Assembly: GCF_033843265.1 (NCBI RefSeq)
Contig: NZ_JAWXRD010000002.1
Coordinates: forward strand, 428,162-492,161
Source of the DNA: Scandinavium lactucae
GTDB taxonomy: Bacteria > Pseudomonadota > Gammaproteobacteria > Enterobacterales > Enterobacteriaceae
Direction: 5' to 3'
DNA: 64,000 nucleotides
Shown in pieces: positions 51,290 through 59,720 of this stretch. The notes below the pieces were generated by a model. The model was not told the DNA's origin. It saw only the letters and a list, made by a program, of their open reading frames with translations, and made no database searches. A program made the position numbers and the translations under genes. Every line of letters starts with the position of its first letter. Within the stretch, counting starts at the first letter, position 1.

Positions 51290-52252
51290 TCACCCCACCG
51301 ACGGGGCGAGGGGGAACGAATAAGGATGGTGCTTAACCCAGTGGCGGGCGATATCCTCTCGGCGACATATCCAGACATCGTCATGGCTTTGCACGTAGTC
51401 GAGAAAACGCTGCAATGCCCGGAAGCGTCCCGGACGGCCTAACAGGCGGCAGTGCATGCCTATCGACATCATTTTCGGCGCGGTTTCCCCTTCTTCATAT
51501 AGCACGTCAAAGCTGTCCTTCAGATAGGTATAAAACTGCTCGGCGGTGTTAAACCCCTGGGCGGTGGCGAAGCGCATGTCGTTTGCATCCAGAGTGTAGG
51601 GCACAATCAGATGTGGTTTGCTGTCAACGGTGGTCCAGAACGGTAGGTCGTCGCCGTAGTAGTCGCTGTCGTAGAGAAAATCGCCCTGCTCCACCACCAG
51701 CTGGCGGGTGTTGGGGCTGTCGCGGCCGGTGTACCAGCCGAGCGGTTTTTTGTCGAACAACGCTTCAAGGATTTCAATCGCCTGCTGCATATGCTGGCGT
51801 TCGGTCTGCATGTCGATATTCTGATAGTGGATCCAGCGCCAGCCGTGACTGACCACGTCGTAATCTGCGGCTTTGATAGCCTCGACGATCGCCGGGTTTC
51901 GCGCCAGGGCCATCGCCACGCCAAACACCGTCAGCGGTAAGCCACGTTTTTGAAATTCCTGATGAATACGCCAGAATCCGGCGCGAGAACCGTATTCGTA
52001 CAGTGAGTCCATCGACATGTGCCGTTCGGGAAAACTGGGCGCGCCGATGATGTCGGACAGAAACTGCTCCGAGCCGCTGTCGCCGTGCAGTACATGGTTT
52101 TCGCCACCCTCTTCAAAGTTGAGTACAAACTGGACGGCGAGGCGGGCCCCGCCCGGCCACTGCGCATGAGGCGGTTGTCCAGCGTAGCCCGCCATATCCC
52201 GTGGGTAGTTTTCACTAAAATGCCAGACGCGCTTATCCATTGCTGATTGCAT
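51290..52252 (-). CDS. puuE: Allantoinase, PuuE type
   Basis: The 320-residue polysaccharide-deacetylase-fold protein (NYPRDMAGYAGQPP, FVLNFEEGGENHVLHGD, YEYGSRAGFWRI, ISHGWRW-type VVSHGWRWIHYQ) is a cofactor-independent allantoinase that opens (S)-allantoin to allantoate. It is the HpxB equivalent of Klebsiella. Two starts are possible: ATG 52252 has a loosely spaced AGAGG and ATG 52240 gives the family N-terminus (MDKRVWHFSENYP). It follows the racemase gene by 35 bases in one operon. Confidence 0.9.
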   Translation of the reverse strand: MQSAMDKRVWHFSENYPRDMAGYAGQPPHAQWPGGARLAVQFVLNFEEGGENHVLHGDSGSEQFLSDIIGAPSFPERHMSMDSLYEYGSRAGFWRIHQEFQKRGLPLTVFGVAMALARNPAIVEAIKAADYDVVSHGWRWIHYQNIDMQTERQHMQQAIEILEALFDKKPLGWYTGRDSPNTRQLVVEQGDFLYDSDYYGDDLPFWTTVDSKPHLIVPYTLDANDMRFATAQGFNTAEQFYTYLKDSFDVLYEEGETAPKMMSIGMHCRLLGRPGRFRALQRFLDYVQSHDDVWICRREDIARHWVKHHPYSFPLAPSVG

Positions 52253-52287
52253 ACTGATTCGACCTCTTTATCAGATGGCCGCCGTCG

Positions 52288-53022
52288 TCAGCTCAGCATT
52301 TCGAAGCCTCCGCTCAGCGGCTTTTTATTAGGGTACGCGAGGTCGCCGTGTTTGCTGGTGCCAAGCCCGAGAGCCACCAACGATTCGACCATTTTCACTG
52401 CCGCAGTGACGCCATCAATCACCGGGATCCCCAGTTCCTGCGTCAGTTCCCGGGCCAGGTTCGCCATGCCGCCGCAGCCGAGCACAATCGCCCCACTGCC
52501 GTCTTCTCGTTTTGCCTGCAAACAGCGCTCGCGTACCTTCATCTGAGCAAGACCCGTGCCATCTTCCAGCGCGAGCACCGGGAGGTCGATGGCGTGCAGC
52601 GCCGCACAGTGATGTTCGAAGCCGTATTGCTGCAATAAGTGACGAGCGATAATTACCGTCCGCGGTAAGGTGGTAACGATGGAAAAGCGCGTGGCCACCA
52701 GCGTCGCCATGTGCATGGCGGCCTCGGCAATCCCCACCACCGGCCCGCTGGCCAGTTCACGCCCCGCCAGTAACCCCGGATCGCCGAAGCAAGCAATCAC
52801 GTGCCCCTGCGCGCCCTGCTCTTTGCCGCGTTTGATTTGCTCCAATACGCCAATCGCCGCAATCGCTTCATCATAATGACCCTCAATGGATTCGACGCCC
52901 TGCGTCGGGCAGGTCGCCAGAATGGTGGTTCCGGGGGCCGCGACGCTGCGTGCCGCCTCGCCGATGGTGTGGGTCATGGCGAGACTGGTATTGGGATTAA
53001 TCACCTGAATCAACTGTGGCAT
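52288..53022 (-). CDS. hpxA: Allantoin racemase
   Basis: The 244-residue product belongs to the Asp/Glu/hydantoin racemase superfamily, with the two catalytic cysteines in IACFGDPGLL and VLGCGGMANL and the start VINPNTSLAMT. It interconverts allantoin enantiomers, so the (R)-form from chemical decay can enter the pathway. GAGGAAGC precedes the ATG. It diverges from the permease gene. Confidence 0.9.
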   Translation of the reverse strand: MPQLIQVINPNTSLAMTHTIGEAARSVAAPGTTILATCPTQGVESIEGHYDEAIAAIGVLEQIKRGKEQGAQGHVIACFGDPGLLAGRELASGPVVGIAEAAMHMATLVATRFSIVTTLPRTVIIARHLLQQYGFEHHCAALHAIDLPVLALEDGTGLAQMKVRERCLQAKREDGSGAIVLGCGGMANLARELTQELGIPVIDGVTAAVKMVESLVALGLGTSKHGDLAYPNKKPLSGGFEMLS

Positions 53023-53089
53023 GTTGCTGCTTCCTCTTCACGGTTAGCCCTGCCGGGTAGCACCACGTCCGGGCAGTAAAATAATTACC

Positions 53090-53106
53090 TGCACTGTAAT
53101 AATGCA
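53090..53106. promoter_or_regulatory. NtrC binding site in the hpxA-permease region
   Basis: TGCACTGTAATAATGCA matches 15 of 17 positions of the NtrC consensus. It lies about 105-120 bases upstream of the permease sigma-54 start and could also affect divergent hpxA. Confidence 0.6.
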
Positions 53107-53180
53107 CACTCTGCATCAATAGCGCCTGATTTGCGCGAATTATCGCCCCGAAAAGCCATTTGTTTCTTGATAACTGAATC

Positions 53181-53197
53181 TGGCCCGATTCATGCAA
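53181..53197 (+). promoter_or_regulatory. Sigma-54 promoter of the permease gene
   Basis: TGGCCCGATTCATGCAA has GG-N10-GC with good flanks. The start would be near 53208, about 40 bases before the ATG. Confidence 0.7.
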
Positions 53198-53248
53198 CGA
53201 AAGTTGCAGACATTCCGTCAGTATCTGTTTTTTAAAGGAGCAGATTTC

Positions 53249-54718
53249 ATGCCAAACCCGAAACCCGAGTACAAATCGAGCTACAGCCCAAGACTGACCA
53301 ATAACGATCTGGCTCCCACGCGCCAGCAAAGCTGGTCGTGGTACAATATTTTTTCGTTCTGGATGTCCGATGTACATAGCATGGGCGGCTACGTGGTGGC
53401 CGCCAGCTTCTTTACCCTCGGCTTGGCCAGCTGGCAGGTACTGCTCTGTCTTCTGGCGGGGATTTGTATTGTTCAACTGTGCGCCAACCTGGTGGCAAAA
53501 CCGAGTCAGATGGCCGGTGTGCCGTATGCGGTCATTAGCCGCCAGGCCTTTGGCGTGTTCGGAGCGAACATTCCGGCGGTGATCCGCGGCCTGATCGCTT
53601 TTGCGTGGTATGGCATCCAGACTTATCTGGCGGCAAATGCGCTGATGCTGGTCGGGCTTAAATTCTGGCCTTCCCTCGCCTCGCTGACCACCGCCCATTT
53701 CCTCGGCCTGTCGCATCTGGGCTGGATCTGTTTTGGTATTATGTGGGTGCTGCAGGCGCTGGTGTTCTGGCACGGCATGAGCGCGATTAAACGCTTTATT
53801 GATATCGCGGGCCCGGCGGTTTACATCGTGATGATGGCGCTGGCGGGCTGGATTTTGTATCAGACCGGCTTTGACGGGATTTCGTTTACCCTCGCCAGCA
53901 AACAGCTTAGCGCCGGGGAGCAAACCTGGCAGATGATCACCGCTACCGCGTTGGTGGTGTCCTATTTCTCAGGACCGCTGCTCAACTTTGGCGACTTCTC
54001 ACGCTACGGTAAAAGTATGCAGGAAATTCGCCGGGGCAACCGCTGGGGGCTGCCGTTTAACTTTCTGCTGTTCTCTATTGTGACGGTAATTATCGTTTCC
54101 GGCTCGCAGTCACTGTTTGGCCGCATGATAACCGATCCGATTGAAACCGTGAGTCATGTGGGCAATAGCGTGGCAATGGCGATTGGCCTGCTGACGATGA
54201 TCACCGCCACTATCGGGATCAATATCGTCGCTAACTTCGTCTCCCCGGCGTTTGATTTCTCTAACTGTTCGCCGCAGAAAATCAGCTTCCGCACCGGGGG
54301 CATGATTGCCGCCGTTGGCTCCGTGCTGCTGACGCCGTGGAACCTGTTTCAGTCCCCGGAGTTGATTCACTATACCCTCGACGTGCTGGGCTCGTTTATC
54401 GGCCCGCTGTTCGGCATTCTGCTGGCCGATTTTTATCTGATAAAACGTGGCACCGTGGTGGTCGACGATCTGTTTACCCTCTCTCCAACCGGACGCTACT
54501 GGTACAAAAAAGGCTTTAACCCGAAAGCCATTGGCGCATTGCTGCCGTCGGTGGCGGTGTGTCTGGTCATAAGCTTTATTCCGGCACTGCACGAAGTGGC
54601 TAACTTCAGCTGGTTTATTGGCGCGTTCCTCAGTGCCGGGTGCTATCGCTGGATTGCCCGTCACGAGCGGGAAGGCGTGAATGACACCTTCACCAACGTG
54701 GAGACTGCCAAGGAGTAA
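53249..54718 (+). CDS. NCS1-family allantoin/purine-related permease
   Basis: The 489-residue product is a 12-helix NCS1 transporter: SWYNIFSFWMSDVHSMGGYV is the family motif of helix 1, and QAFGVFGANIPAVIRGLIAFAWYGIQTYLAANAL covers helix 3. By family and position it probably imports allantoin by H+ or Na+ symport (AllP/PucI-like; HpxC in Klebsiella). ATG 53249 is chosen, with AAAGGAG eight bases before it. Behind a sigma-54 promoter with an upstream NtrC site. Confidence 0.82.
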   Translation: MPNPKPEYKSSYSPRLTNNDLAPTRQQSWSWYNIFSFWMSDVHSMGGYVVAASFFTLGLASWQVLLCLLAGICIVQLCANLVAKPSQMAGVPYAVISRQAFGVFGANIPAVIRGLIAFAWYGIQTYLAANALMLVGLKFWPSLASLTTAHFLGLSHLGWICFGIMWVLQALVFWHGMSAIKRFIDIAGPAVYIVMMALAGWILYQTGFDGISFTLASKQLSAGEQTWQMITATALVVSYFSGPLLNFGDFSRYGKSMQEIRRGNRWGLPFNFLLFSIVTVIIVSGSQSLFGRMITDPIETVSHVGNSVAMAIGLLTMITATIGINIVANFVSPAFDFSNCSPQKISFRTGGMIAAVGSVLLTPWNLFQSPELIHYTLDVLGSFIGPLFGILLADFYLIKRGTVVVDDLFTLSPTGRYWYKKGFNPKAIGALLPSVAVCLVISFIPALHEVANFSWFIGAFLSAGCYRWIARHEREGVNDTFTNVETAKE

Positions 54719-54726
54719 TGCAACGA

Positions 54727-54755
54727 AGGCCTGAATCTTCACCGGTTCAGGCCTC
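54727..54755 (+). terminator. Hairpin after the permease gene
   Basis: AGGCCTGAA pairs with TTCAGGCCT just after the permease stop; the T-tract is poor, so it may be a partial terminator or RNA-stabilising stem. Confidence 0.4.
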
Positions 54756-54828
54756 TCCCGCCAAATACAGACCGGGATAAATAGGGTAGGATCGCCCTAT
54801 CACCGTCGGGTTAAAAACAAGGAGTGCT

Positions 54829-55353
54829 ATGACCATCCAACACATCTCTCCGGCCGAGGCTAAAGTCCTGCTGGCTCAGGGTGCCGCCCTGATAGACATT
54901 CGCGAACCAGATGAATACGCCCGCGAAAATATTGCCGAAGCTCACCTCCTCTCCCTTTCCGCTATCGAAAACGGGGATCGACTGGGGCCGTTCGAAGCCT
55001 ATGACACGGTGATCTTTTATTGCCAGTCAGGGACGCGCAGCTCGATGAATGCCCATAAACTGGCAGAGGCCGTGGCACCTGCCAAGGTGATGCTGCTGGA
55101 AGGTGGACTGAACGCGTGGAAGAAAAGCGGGCAACAGAGCGTGGCCGATAAATCCCAACCGTTGCCGATTATGCGGCAGGTACAGATCGTCGCGGGCTCG
55201 CTGATTCTGGCGGGCGTTGTGCTGGGTTATGCGGTGCATCCGGCGTTCTTTTTACTGGCAGGATTTGTTGGCGCGGGTCTGTTATTCGCGGGAGTGAGTG
55301 GTTTTTGCGGAATGGCACGCCTGCTGGCGGTGATGCCGTGGAATCGGCGATAG
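54829..55353 (+). CDS. Membrane rhodanese, YgaP-like
   Basis: The 174-residue product matches E. coli YgaP in length and plan: a rhodanese domain (residues 1-~105, LIDIREPDEYARENIAEA, active loop CQSGTRS with the catalytic Cys) and a two-helix DUF2892 membrane hairpin (IVAGSLILAGVVLGYAVH, FFLLAGFVGAGLLFAG). YgaP transfers sulfur from thiosulfate and may handle thiocyanate. It is separate from the hpx transcript, with its own AAGGAG site. Confidence 0.85.
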   Translation: MTIQHISPAEAKVLLAQGAALIDIREPDEYARENIAEAHLLSLSAIENGDRLGPFEAYDTVIFYCQSGTRSSMNAHKLAEAVAPAKVMLLEGGLNAWKKSGQQSVADKSQPLPIMRQVQIVAGSLILAGVVLGYAVHPAFFLLAGFVGAGLLFAGVSGFCGMARLLAVMPWNRR

Positions 55354-55402
55354 CATCGGTATTCCCTGTTTGACAGGGAATTTACTGCCGCCTAAAACGA
55401 CG

Positions 55403-55432
55403 AAAGCCTGAATCATTGCTGATTCAGGCATT
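55403..55432 (-). terminator. aspV terminator
   Basis: On the minus strand GCCTGAATCA pairs with TGATTCAGGC, followed by TTTCGTCGTTTT, eight bases past the tRNA 3' end. Confidence 0.7.
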
Positions 55433-55440
55433 CTGAATAG

Positions 55441-55517
55441 TGGCGGAACGGACGGGACTCGAACCCGCGACCCCCTGCGTGACAGGCAGGTATTCTAACC
55501 GACTGAACTACCGCTCC
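55441..55517 (-). tRNA. aspV: tRNA-Asp (anticodon GUC)
   Basis: The 77-base minus-strand gene starts GGAGCGGTAGTTCAGTCGG, has the anticodon arm CCTGCCTGTCACGCAGG and ends GTTCCGCCA. It has the same sequence as the tRNA at 63625. It sits between the hpx block and dnaQ, as aspV does in E. coli, and may be the anchor for that accessory block. Confidence 0.97.
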
Positions 55518-55645
55518 ACTGTTCCCTTGGGAACGAGGCGAATATTACGGATTAGCCTTTCTTCCGTCAACGCTTTTTCTTAGGTTTTGAATCGTTTGCT
55601 GCAAAAATCGCCCACATGCTGATTTTCAGCGCACTTTTATTCTCT

Positions 55646-56377
55646 TCAGGCGCGCCAGAGACAGCTTCCGCCTTTCTTTTGCACCAGATCGAGCCGCGTT
55701 TCATGGGCCGTCAGCTCTTCATCACTGGCGGAAATCACGCGTAATTGACCGCCAGCACGCACAATGCGCTGAATTCCAGTATCACCGGCACGCTGGTTGC
55801 TGTCGCCTTCCATCGCGAATTTCATGGTGGTTTGCCCGCCGGTCATCAGCAGGTACACGTCAGCCAGGATTTGGCTATCGAGTAATGCGCCGTGCAACGT
55901 ACGCTTGCTGTTGTCTATCTCATAGCGCGAGCATAACGCATCGAGGCTGTTACGCTTGCCGGGGAACATTTTACGCGCCAGCGCCAGGCTATCGGTCACT
56001 TTGCAGAAGGTGCTCGTTTTGGCGATTCCGCGATTGAGCTTGGCAAACTCGTAGTCCATAAAGCCGATATCGAACGATGCGTTATGAATAACGAGTTCAG
56101 CGCCCTTGATGTAGTCGATAAACTCATCGGCAACGTCGGCAAAGGTCGGTTTGTCGAGCAGGAATTCATCGGCAATCCCGTGAACGCCGAAGGCTTCAGG
56201 GTCCACCAGACGGTCAGGCTTGAGATAAACGTGGAAGTTATTACCCGTCAGACGCCGGTTGATCACCTCGACCGCCCCGATCTCGATGATCTTATGTCCC
56301 TCGTAATGCGCACCAATCTGGTTCATACCGGTGGTTTCAGTATCGAGGACTATCTGTCGGGTAATTGCAGTGCTCAT
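55646..56377 (-). CDS. dnaQ: DNA polymerase III epsilon subunit
   Basis: The 243-residue product is the proofreading 3'-5' exonuclease. VLDTETTGMN holds the first two catalytic acids (ExoI), HNASFDIGFMDYE is ExoII, and LHGALLDSQILADVYL holds the final His and Asp. The C-terminal GGSCLWRA binds the polymerase subunit. ATG 56377 matches E. coli; ATG 56386 lacks a binding site. It diverges from rnhA across 64 bases. Confidence 0.97.
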   Translation of the reverse strand: MSTAITRQIVLDTETTGMNQIGAHYEGHKIIEIGAVEVINRRLTGNNFHVYLKPDRLVDPEAFGVHGIADEFLLDKPTFADVADEFIDYIKGAELVIHNASFDIGFMDYEFAKLNRGIAKTSTFCKVTDSLALARKMFPGKRNSLDALCSRYEIDNSKRTLHGALLDSQILADVYLLMTGGQTTMKFAMEGDSNQRAGDTGIQRIVRAGGQLRVISASDEELTAHETRLDLVQKKGGSCLWRA

Positions 56378-56441
56378 GTCGCTCATTTATGTCAGACTTA
56401 CCGTTTACATATCGAATTCAATTACAGGAAGTCTACCAGAG

Positions 56442-56909
56442 ATGCTTAAACAGGTAGAAATTTTCACCGACGGTTCTTGCCTCGGTAACCCAGGACCCGG
56501 CGGCTATGGCGCGATTTTACGCTATCGTCAGACCGAAAAAACCTTTAACGAAGGCTACTACCTGACCACCAACAACCGCATGGAGTTGATGGCCGCCATC
56601 GTGGCGCTGGAAGCACTGAAGGAACATTGTGAAGTGGTGCTCAGTACTGATAGCCAGTATGTCCGTCAGGGCATCACCCAGTGGATCCATAACTGGAAAA
56701 AACGCGGCTGGAAAACGGCAGACAAAAAGCCGGTGAAGAATGTCGACCTGTGGCAGCGTCTCGACGCTGCTCTTGGTCAGCATAAAATTCAGTGGGAATG
56801 GGTCAAAGGGCACGCCGGTCATCCGGAGAACGAACGCTGCGATGAACTGGCCCGTGCCGCTGCAATGAGCCCGACGCAGGCAGATACCGGCTACAAACCG
56901 GAAAGTTAA
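56442..56909 (+). CDS. rnhA: Ribonuclease HI
   Basis: The 155-residue product degrades RNA in RNA-DNA hybrids. The DEDD residues are in EIFTDGSCLGNPGPGG, NRMELMAAI, LSTDSQYV and ERCDELARAAA. Length equals E. coli RNase HI. ACAGGAAG-type binding sequence lies before the ATG. Its 3' end overlaps the convergent yafS by four bases. Confidence 0.98.
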   Translation: MLKQVEIFTDGSCLGNPGPGGYGAILRYRQTEKTFNEGYYLTTNNRMELMAAIVALEALKEHCEVVLSTDSQYVRQGITQWIHNWKKRGWKTADKKPVKNVDLWQRLDAALGQHKIQWEWVKGHAGHPENERCDELARAAAMSPTQADTGYKPES

Positions 56910-57628
56910 TCCTGCGGTTTACGATATTGACGGGTGGCTCCCACCGCATGGCGCAATGGGTTTTTGGCTTTGCTTTGCCGCATCGGATTGAGCGTTAACG
57001 GCACCGTTCTTTTCCGGGCAACAATCACCTGCAAACAGCCGAGGGCGGGCAAATGAGTACTCAGAACTCGCCCGCCCTGTCGCGACCAGGGCAGCACCTG
57101 GATCCGGCTCTGGTGCATCACTTCAAAATTGAGCAGCCCCAGCCAGTCGAGCTGGCGCATCAGGCTGAACATCCGGCTATTATAAGGCATGCGGTTGCGC
57201 AGAATCGGCACCATTTTGCGTAATCCCATTAGGCTCAGCGGGTTGAACGCAGTCAAAATCAGCCAGCCATCGTCGATTAGCACGCGATCGGCCTCACGCA
57301 GTAAGCGGTGAGGATCCTGACACCAGGGCAAGGTGTGCGCCAACAGGCAGGCATCTACCGATTTTTCGGCAAAGGGTAAGTGCAGCGGATCGGCCATCAC
57401 CTGCATGGGGTCACCTCCCAGTGAGACGTTGACCTGGTGGGAGATAGCGCACGCATCGGTATTGATTTCCGCGCTCAAGTTGCCAATCTTAAGCAGATGA
57501 AAGCCATAAAGTTTTGCCATCCACGGCTTTAACTGTTGTTCCAACGCTTCACGATAGTATTCGCCCCAGGGCATTTCTGCCCAGTGGCCTGGCACCGTAA
57601 CTGTCAGAGGTATCCTTGCCGGTTTCAT
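56906..57628 (-). CDS. yafS: SAM-dependent methyltransferase-like protein YafS
   Basis: The 240-residue product has a class I methyltransferase fold (DPLHLPFAEKSVDACLLAHTL, ADRVLIDDGWLILTAFNP). Substrate is unknown. ATG 57628 (MKPARIP) has GGAAGG five bases before it; an ATG 18 bases upstream is weaker. It diverges from gloB by 33 bases. Confidence 0.88.
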   Translation of the reverse strand: MKPARIPLTVTVPGHWAEMPWGEYYREALEQQLKPWMAKLYGFHLLKIGNLSAEINTDACAISHQVNVSLGGDPMQVMADPLHLPFAEKSVDACLLAHTLPWCQDPHRLLREADRVLIDDGWLILTAFNPLSLMGLRKMVPILRNRMPYNSRMFSLMRQLDWLGLLNFEVMHQSRIQVLPWSRQGGRVLSTHLPALGCLQVIVARKRTVPLTLNPMRQSKAKNPLRHAVGATRQYRKPQD

Positions 57629-57661
57629 CACAACCTTCCGCGACATTATGAGAGGTATTTT

Positions 57662-58417
57662 ATGAATCTTATCAGTATTCCCGCGTTTCAGGACAACTAC
57701 ATCTGGGTTCTGAGTCAGGGTGACGGTCAGTGTTTGATTGTCGACCCGGGCGAAGCGGCACCGGTTCTCGCGGCAATCGATAAAAATCAGTGGACCCCGC
57801 AGGCCATTTTACTGACGCACCATCATCACGATCACGTTGGCGGCGTGAAAGAACTTACGCAAAAATTTCCGGGCCTAGTGGTGTATGGCCCGGAGGAAAC
57901 ACAAGATAAAGGGGCCACCCATATCGTCAAAGAAGGTGATATCGTCGATGTTTTGGGATGCGAATTTTCTGTAATTGCAACGCCGGGTCACACCCTCGGC
58001 CACATATGTTTCTTTAGCGATCCTTATCTGTTTTCCGGCGATACGCTGTTCTCCGGCGGCTGTGGGCGTCTGTTTGAAGGCACATCAGCCCAGATGTATC
58101 AATCACTACAGAAAATAAACGCGCTTCCTGACCATAGCATCGTGTGTAGCGCCCATGAGTACACATTAGCAAATATGAAGTTTGCGATGAGCATTTTGCC
58201 CCAGGATCGGGCCGTAAATGAATACTATATAGAAGTTAAGGAGTTACGAGCAAAAAACCAAATAACACTACCCGTAATTCTGAAAAAAGAGCGTAAAATA
58301 AATGTATTTCTCCGCACTGATGACGTTGATTTAATTAAAGAAATTAACAAAGAAACAAATTTGCAACACGCTGAGCAACGATTTGCCTGGTTACGCTCAA
58401 AGAAAGATAACTTCTAA
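57662..58417 (+). CDS. gloB: Glyoxalase II
   Basis: The 251-residue metallo-beta-lactamase-fold enzyme hydrolyses S-D-lactoylglutathione to D-lactate, completing methylglyoxal detoxification. THHHHDHVGG binds the two metals, with TPGHTLGH, SGDTLFSGGCGR and CSAHEYTLANM as further ligands. The C-terminal KNQITLPVILKKERKINVFLR region is more AT-rich than the first part. AGAGGT precedes the ATG. Confidence 0.96.
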   Translation: MNLISIPAFQDNYIWVLSQGDGQCLIVDPGEAAPVLAAIDKNQWTPQAILLTHHHHDHVGGVKELTQKFPGLVVYGPEETQDKGATHIVKEGDIVDVLGCEFSVIATPGHTLGHICFFSDPYLFSGDTLFSGGCGRLFEGTSAQMYQSLQKINALPDHSIVCSAHEYTLANMKFAMSILPQDRAVNEYYIEVKELRAKNQITLPVILKKERKINVFLRTDDVDLIKEINKETNLQHAEQRFAWLRSKKDNF

Positions 58418-58489
58418 GTCACCAGGGTTGCCTTTTAAAATTTTCGCCGTTATGATTGCTCGTCTTTTAAGCAACTATTGACCACACAC

Positions 58490-59671
58490 ATGAAGGCACG
58501 AGCGATATTACTCGCCTCTGTCCTGCTAGTGGGTTGCCAGGCCAATCGAGATGGTAACGTACAACAGCACGCACAGAGCCTTTCTGCGGCTAGTCAAGGG
58601 GAAGCAGGAAAGTTTGCAAGCCAGGCGCGATGGATGGACGATGGGACATCCTATGCGCAGAATCAGGACTTGTGGGCTTTCATTGGCGACGAGCTAAAGA
58701 TGGGAATTCCGGATAATGGCCGGATTCGCGAACAGAAACAGAAGTATTTACGCAATAAGAGCTATCTCCACGATGTAACTTTACGGGCAGAGCCGTATAT
58801 GTACTGGATAGCAGGGCAAGTTAAGAAACGTAACATGCCTATGGAACTGGTACTACTACCCATAGTGGAGAGCGCTTTTGACCCCCATGCAACGTCTGGA
58901 GCCAATGCCGCAGGCATCTGGCAGATCATTCCGAGCACAGGGCGCAATTATGGTTTAAAACAGACCCGCGCATACGACGCGCGTCGTGATGTTGTTGCCT
59001 CTACCACGGCAGCACTCGACATGATGCAGCGTCTGAACAAGATGTTTGACGGCGACTGGTTGTTAACGGTCGCAGCGTACAACAGCGGCGAAGGTCGTGT
59101 TATGAAGGCAATTAAAGCGAATAAATCGCGAGGGAAACCTACCGATTTCTGGTCGCTTTCTTTGCCTCAGGAAACGAAGATTTACGTGCCTAAGATGCTG
59201 GCATTGAGCGATATTCTCAAGAACAGCAAACGCTATGGCGTTCAACTGCCGACGGCAGATGAAAGTCGTGCCCTGGCTCGTGTTCGTCTGGATAGCCCAG
59301 TCGACGTGAAGCAGGTGGCGGATATGGCCGGTATTTCAGTCACCAAGCTGAAGGCGTTTAATGCAGGCGTTAAGGGGTCTACCCTTGGAGCCAGCGGGCC
59401 AAAGTATGTCATGGTTCCGCAAAAGCATGCCGATCAGCTGCGTGAGTCCCTGGCCTCGGGTGAAATTGCCGCGGTGCAGCCGACTCGCTTAGCGAAAAAC
59501 AGCGATAGCATTACTTATCGTGTTCGCAAAGGTGATTCGTTGTCGAGTATCGCGAAACGGCATGGGCTCAACATCAAAGATGTTGTGCGCTGGAACGACG
59601 GTACCGATAACCTGAAGCCGGGCGATCAACTGACGTTGTATGTTAAAAACAACGACAGACCCGATTCCTGA
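58490..59671 (+). CDS. mltD: Membrane-bound lytic transglycosylase D with a single LysM
   Basis: The 393-residue lipoprotein has a lipobox ending LLVGC (Cys16) and a family 1 lytic transglycosylase domain (PIVESAFDP with the catalytic Glu, GANAAGIWQIIPSTGRNYGL, AAYNSGEGRV). It cleaves peptidoglycan glycan strands. Only one LysM is present, at about 340-385 (YRVRKGDSLSSIAKRHGLN). E. coli MltD has 452 residues and two LysM units with the same C-terminal end (PDS). Here residues corresponding to the first LysM are cleanly absent between IAAVQ and the segment preceding NSDSITYRV. The start is ATG 58490 rather than the TTG four codons earlier. Confidence 0.93.
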   Translation: MKARAILLASVLLVGCQANRDGNVQQHAQSLSAASQGEAGKFASQARWMDDGTSYAQNQDLWAFIGDELKMGIPDNGRIREQKQKYLRNKSYLHDVTLRAEPYMYWIAGQVKKRNMPMELVLLPIVESAFDPHATSGANAAGIWQIIPSTGRNYGLKQTRAYDARRDVVASTTAALDMMQRLNKMFDGDWLLTVAAYNSGEGRVMKAIKANKSRGKPTDFWSLSLPQETKIYVPKMLALSDILKNSKRYGVQLPTADESRALARVRLDSPVDVKQVADMAGISVTKLKAFNAGVKGSTLGASGPKYVMVPQKHADQLRESLASGEIAAVQPTRLAKNSDSITYRVRKGDSLSSIAKRHGLNIKDVVRWNDGTDNLKPGDQLTLYVKNNDRPDS

Positions 59672-59689
59672 TAACTCTGTTTAAAGAAA

Positions 59690-59717
59690 AAGGCACCGAT
59701 TCCCTCGGTGCCTTTTT
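59690..59717 (+). terminator. mltD terminator, also serving the convergent gene
   Basis: AAAAGGCACCGA, TTCCC, TCGGTGCCTTTTTT forms a strong stem with T-run four bases before the convergent methyltransferase gene. Confidence 0.85.
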
Positions 59718-59720
59718 TAT

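Noticed and set aside
52997..53923. 308-codon minus-strand frame over the permease gene
   Set aside because: It covers a clear NCS1 transporter with matched promoter and ribosome binding site.
55441..55517. Attachment site at aspV for the hpx block
   Set aside because: No repeat of the tRNA 3' end and no integrase were found near the left end of the block (about 43250).
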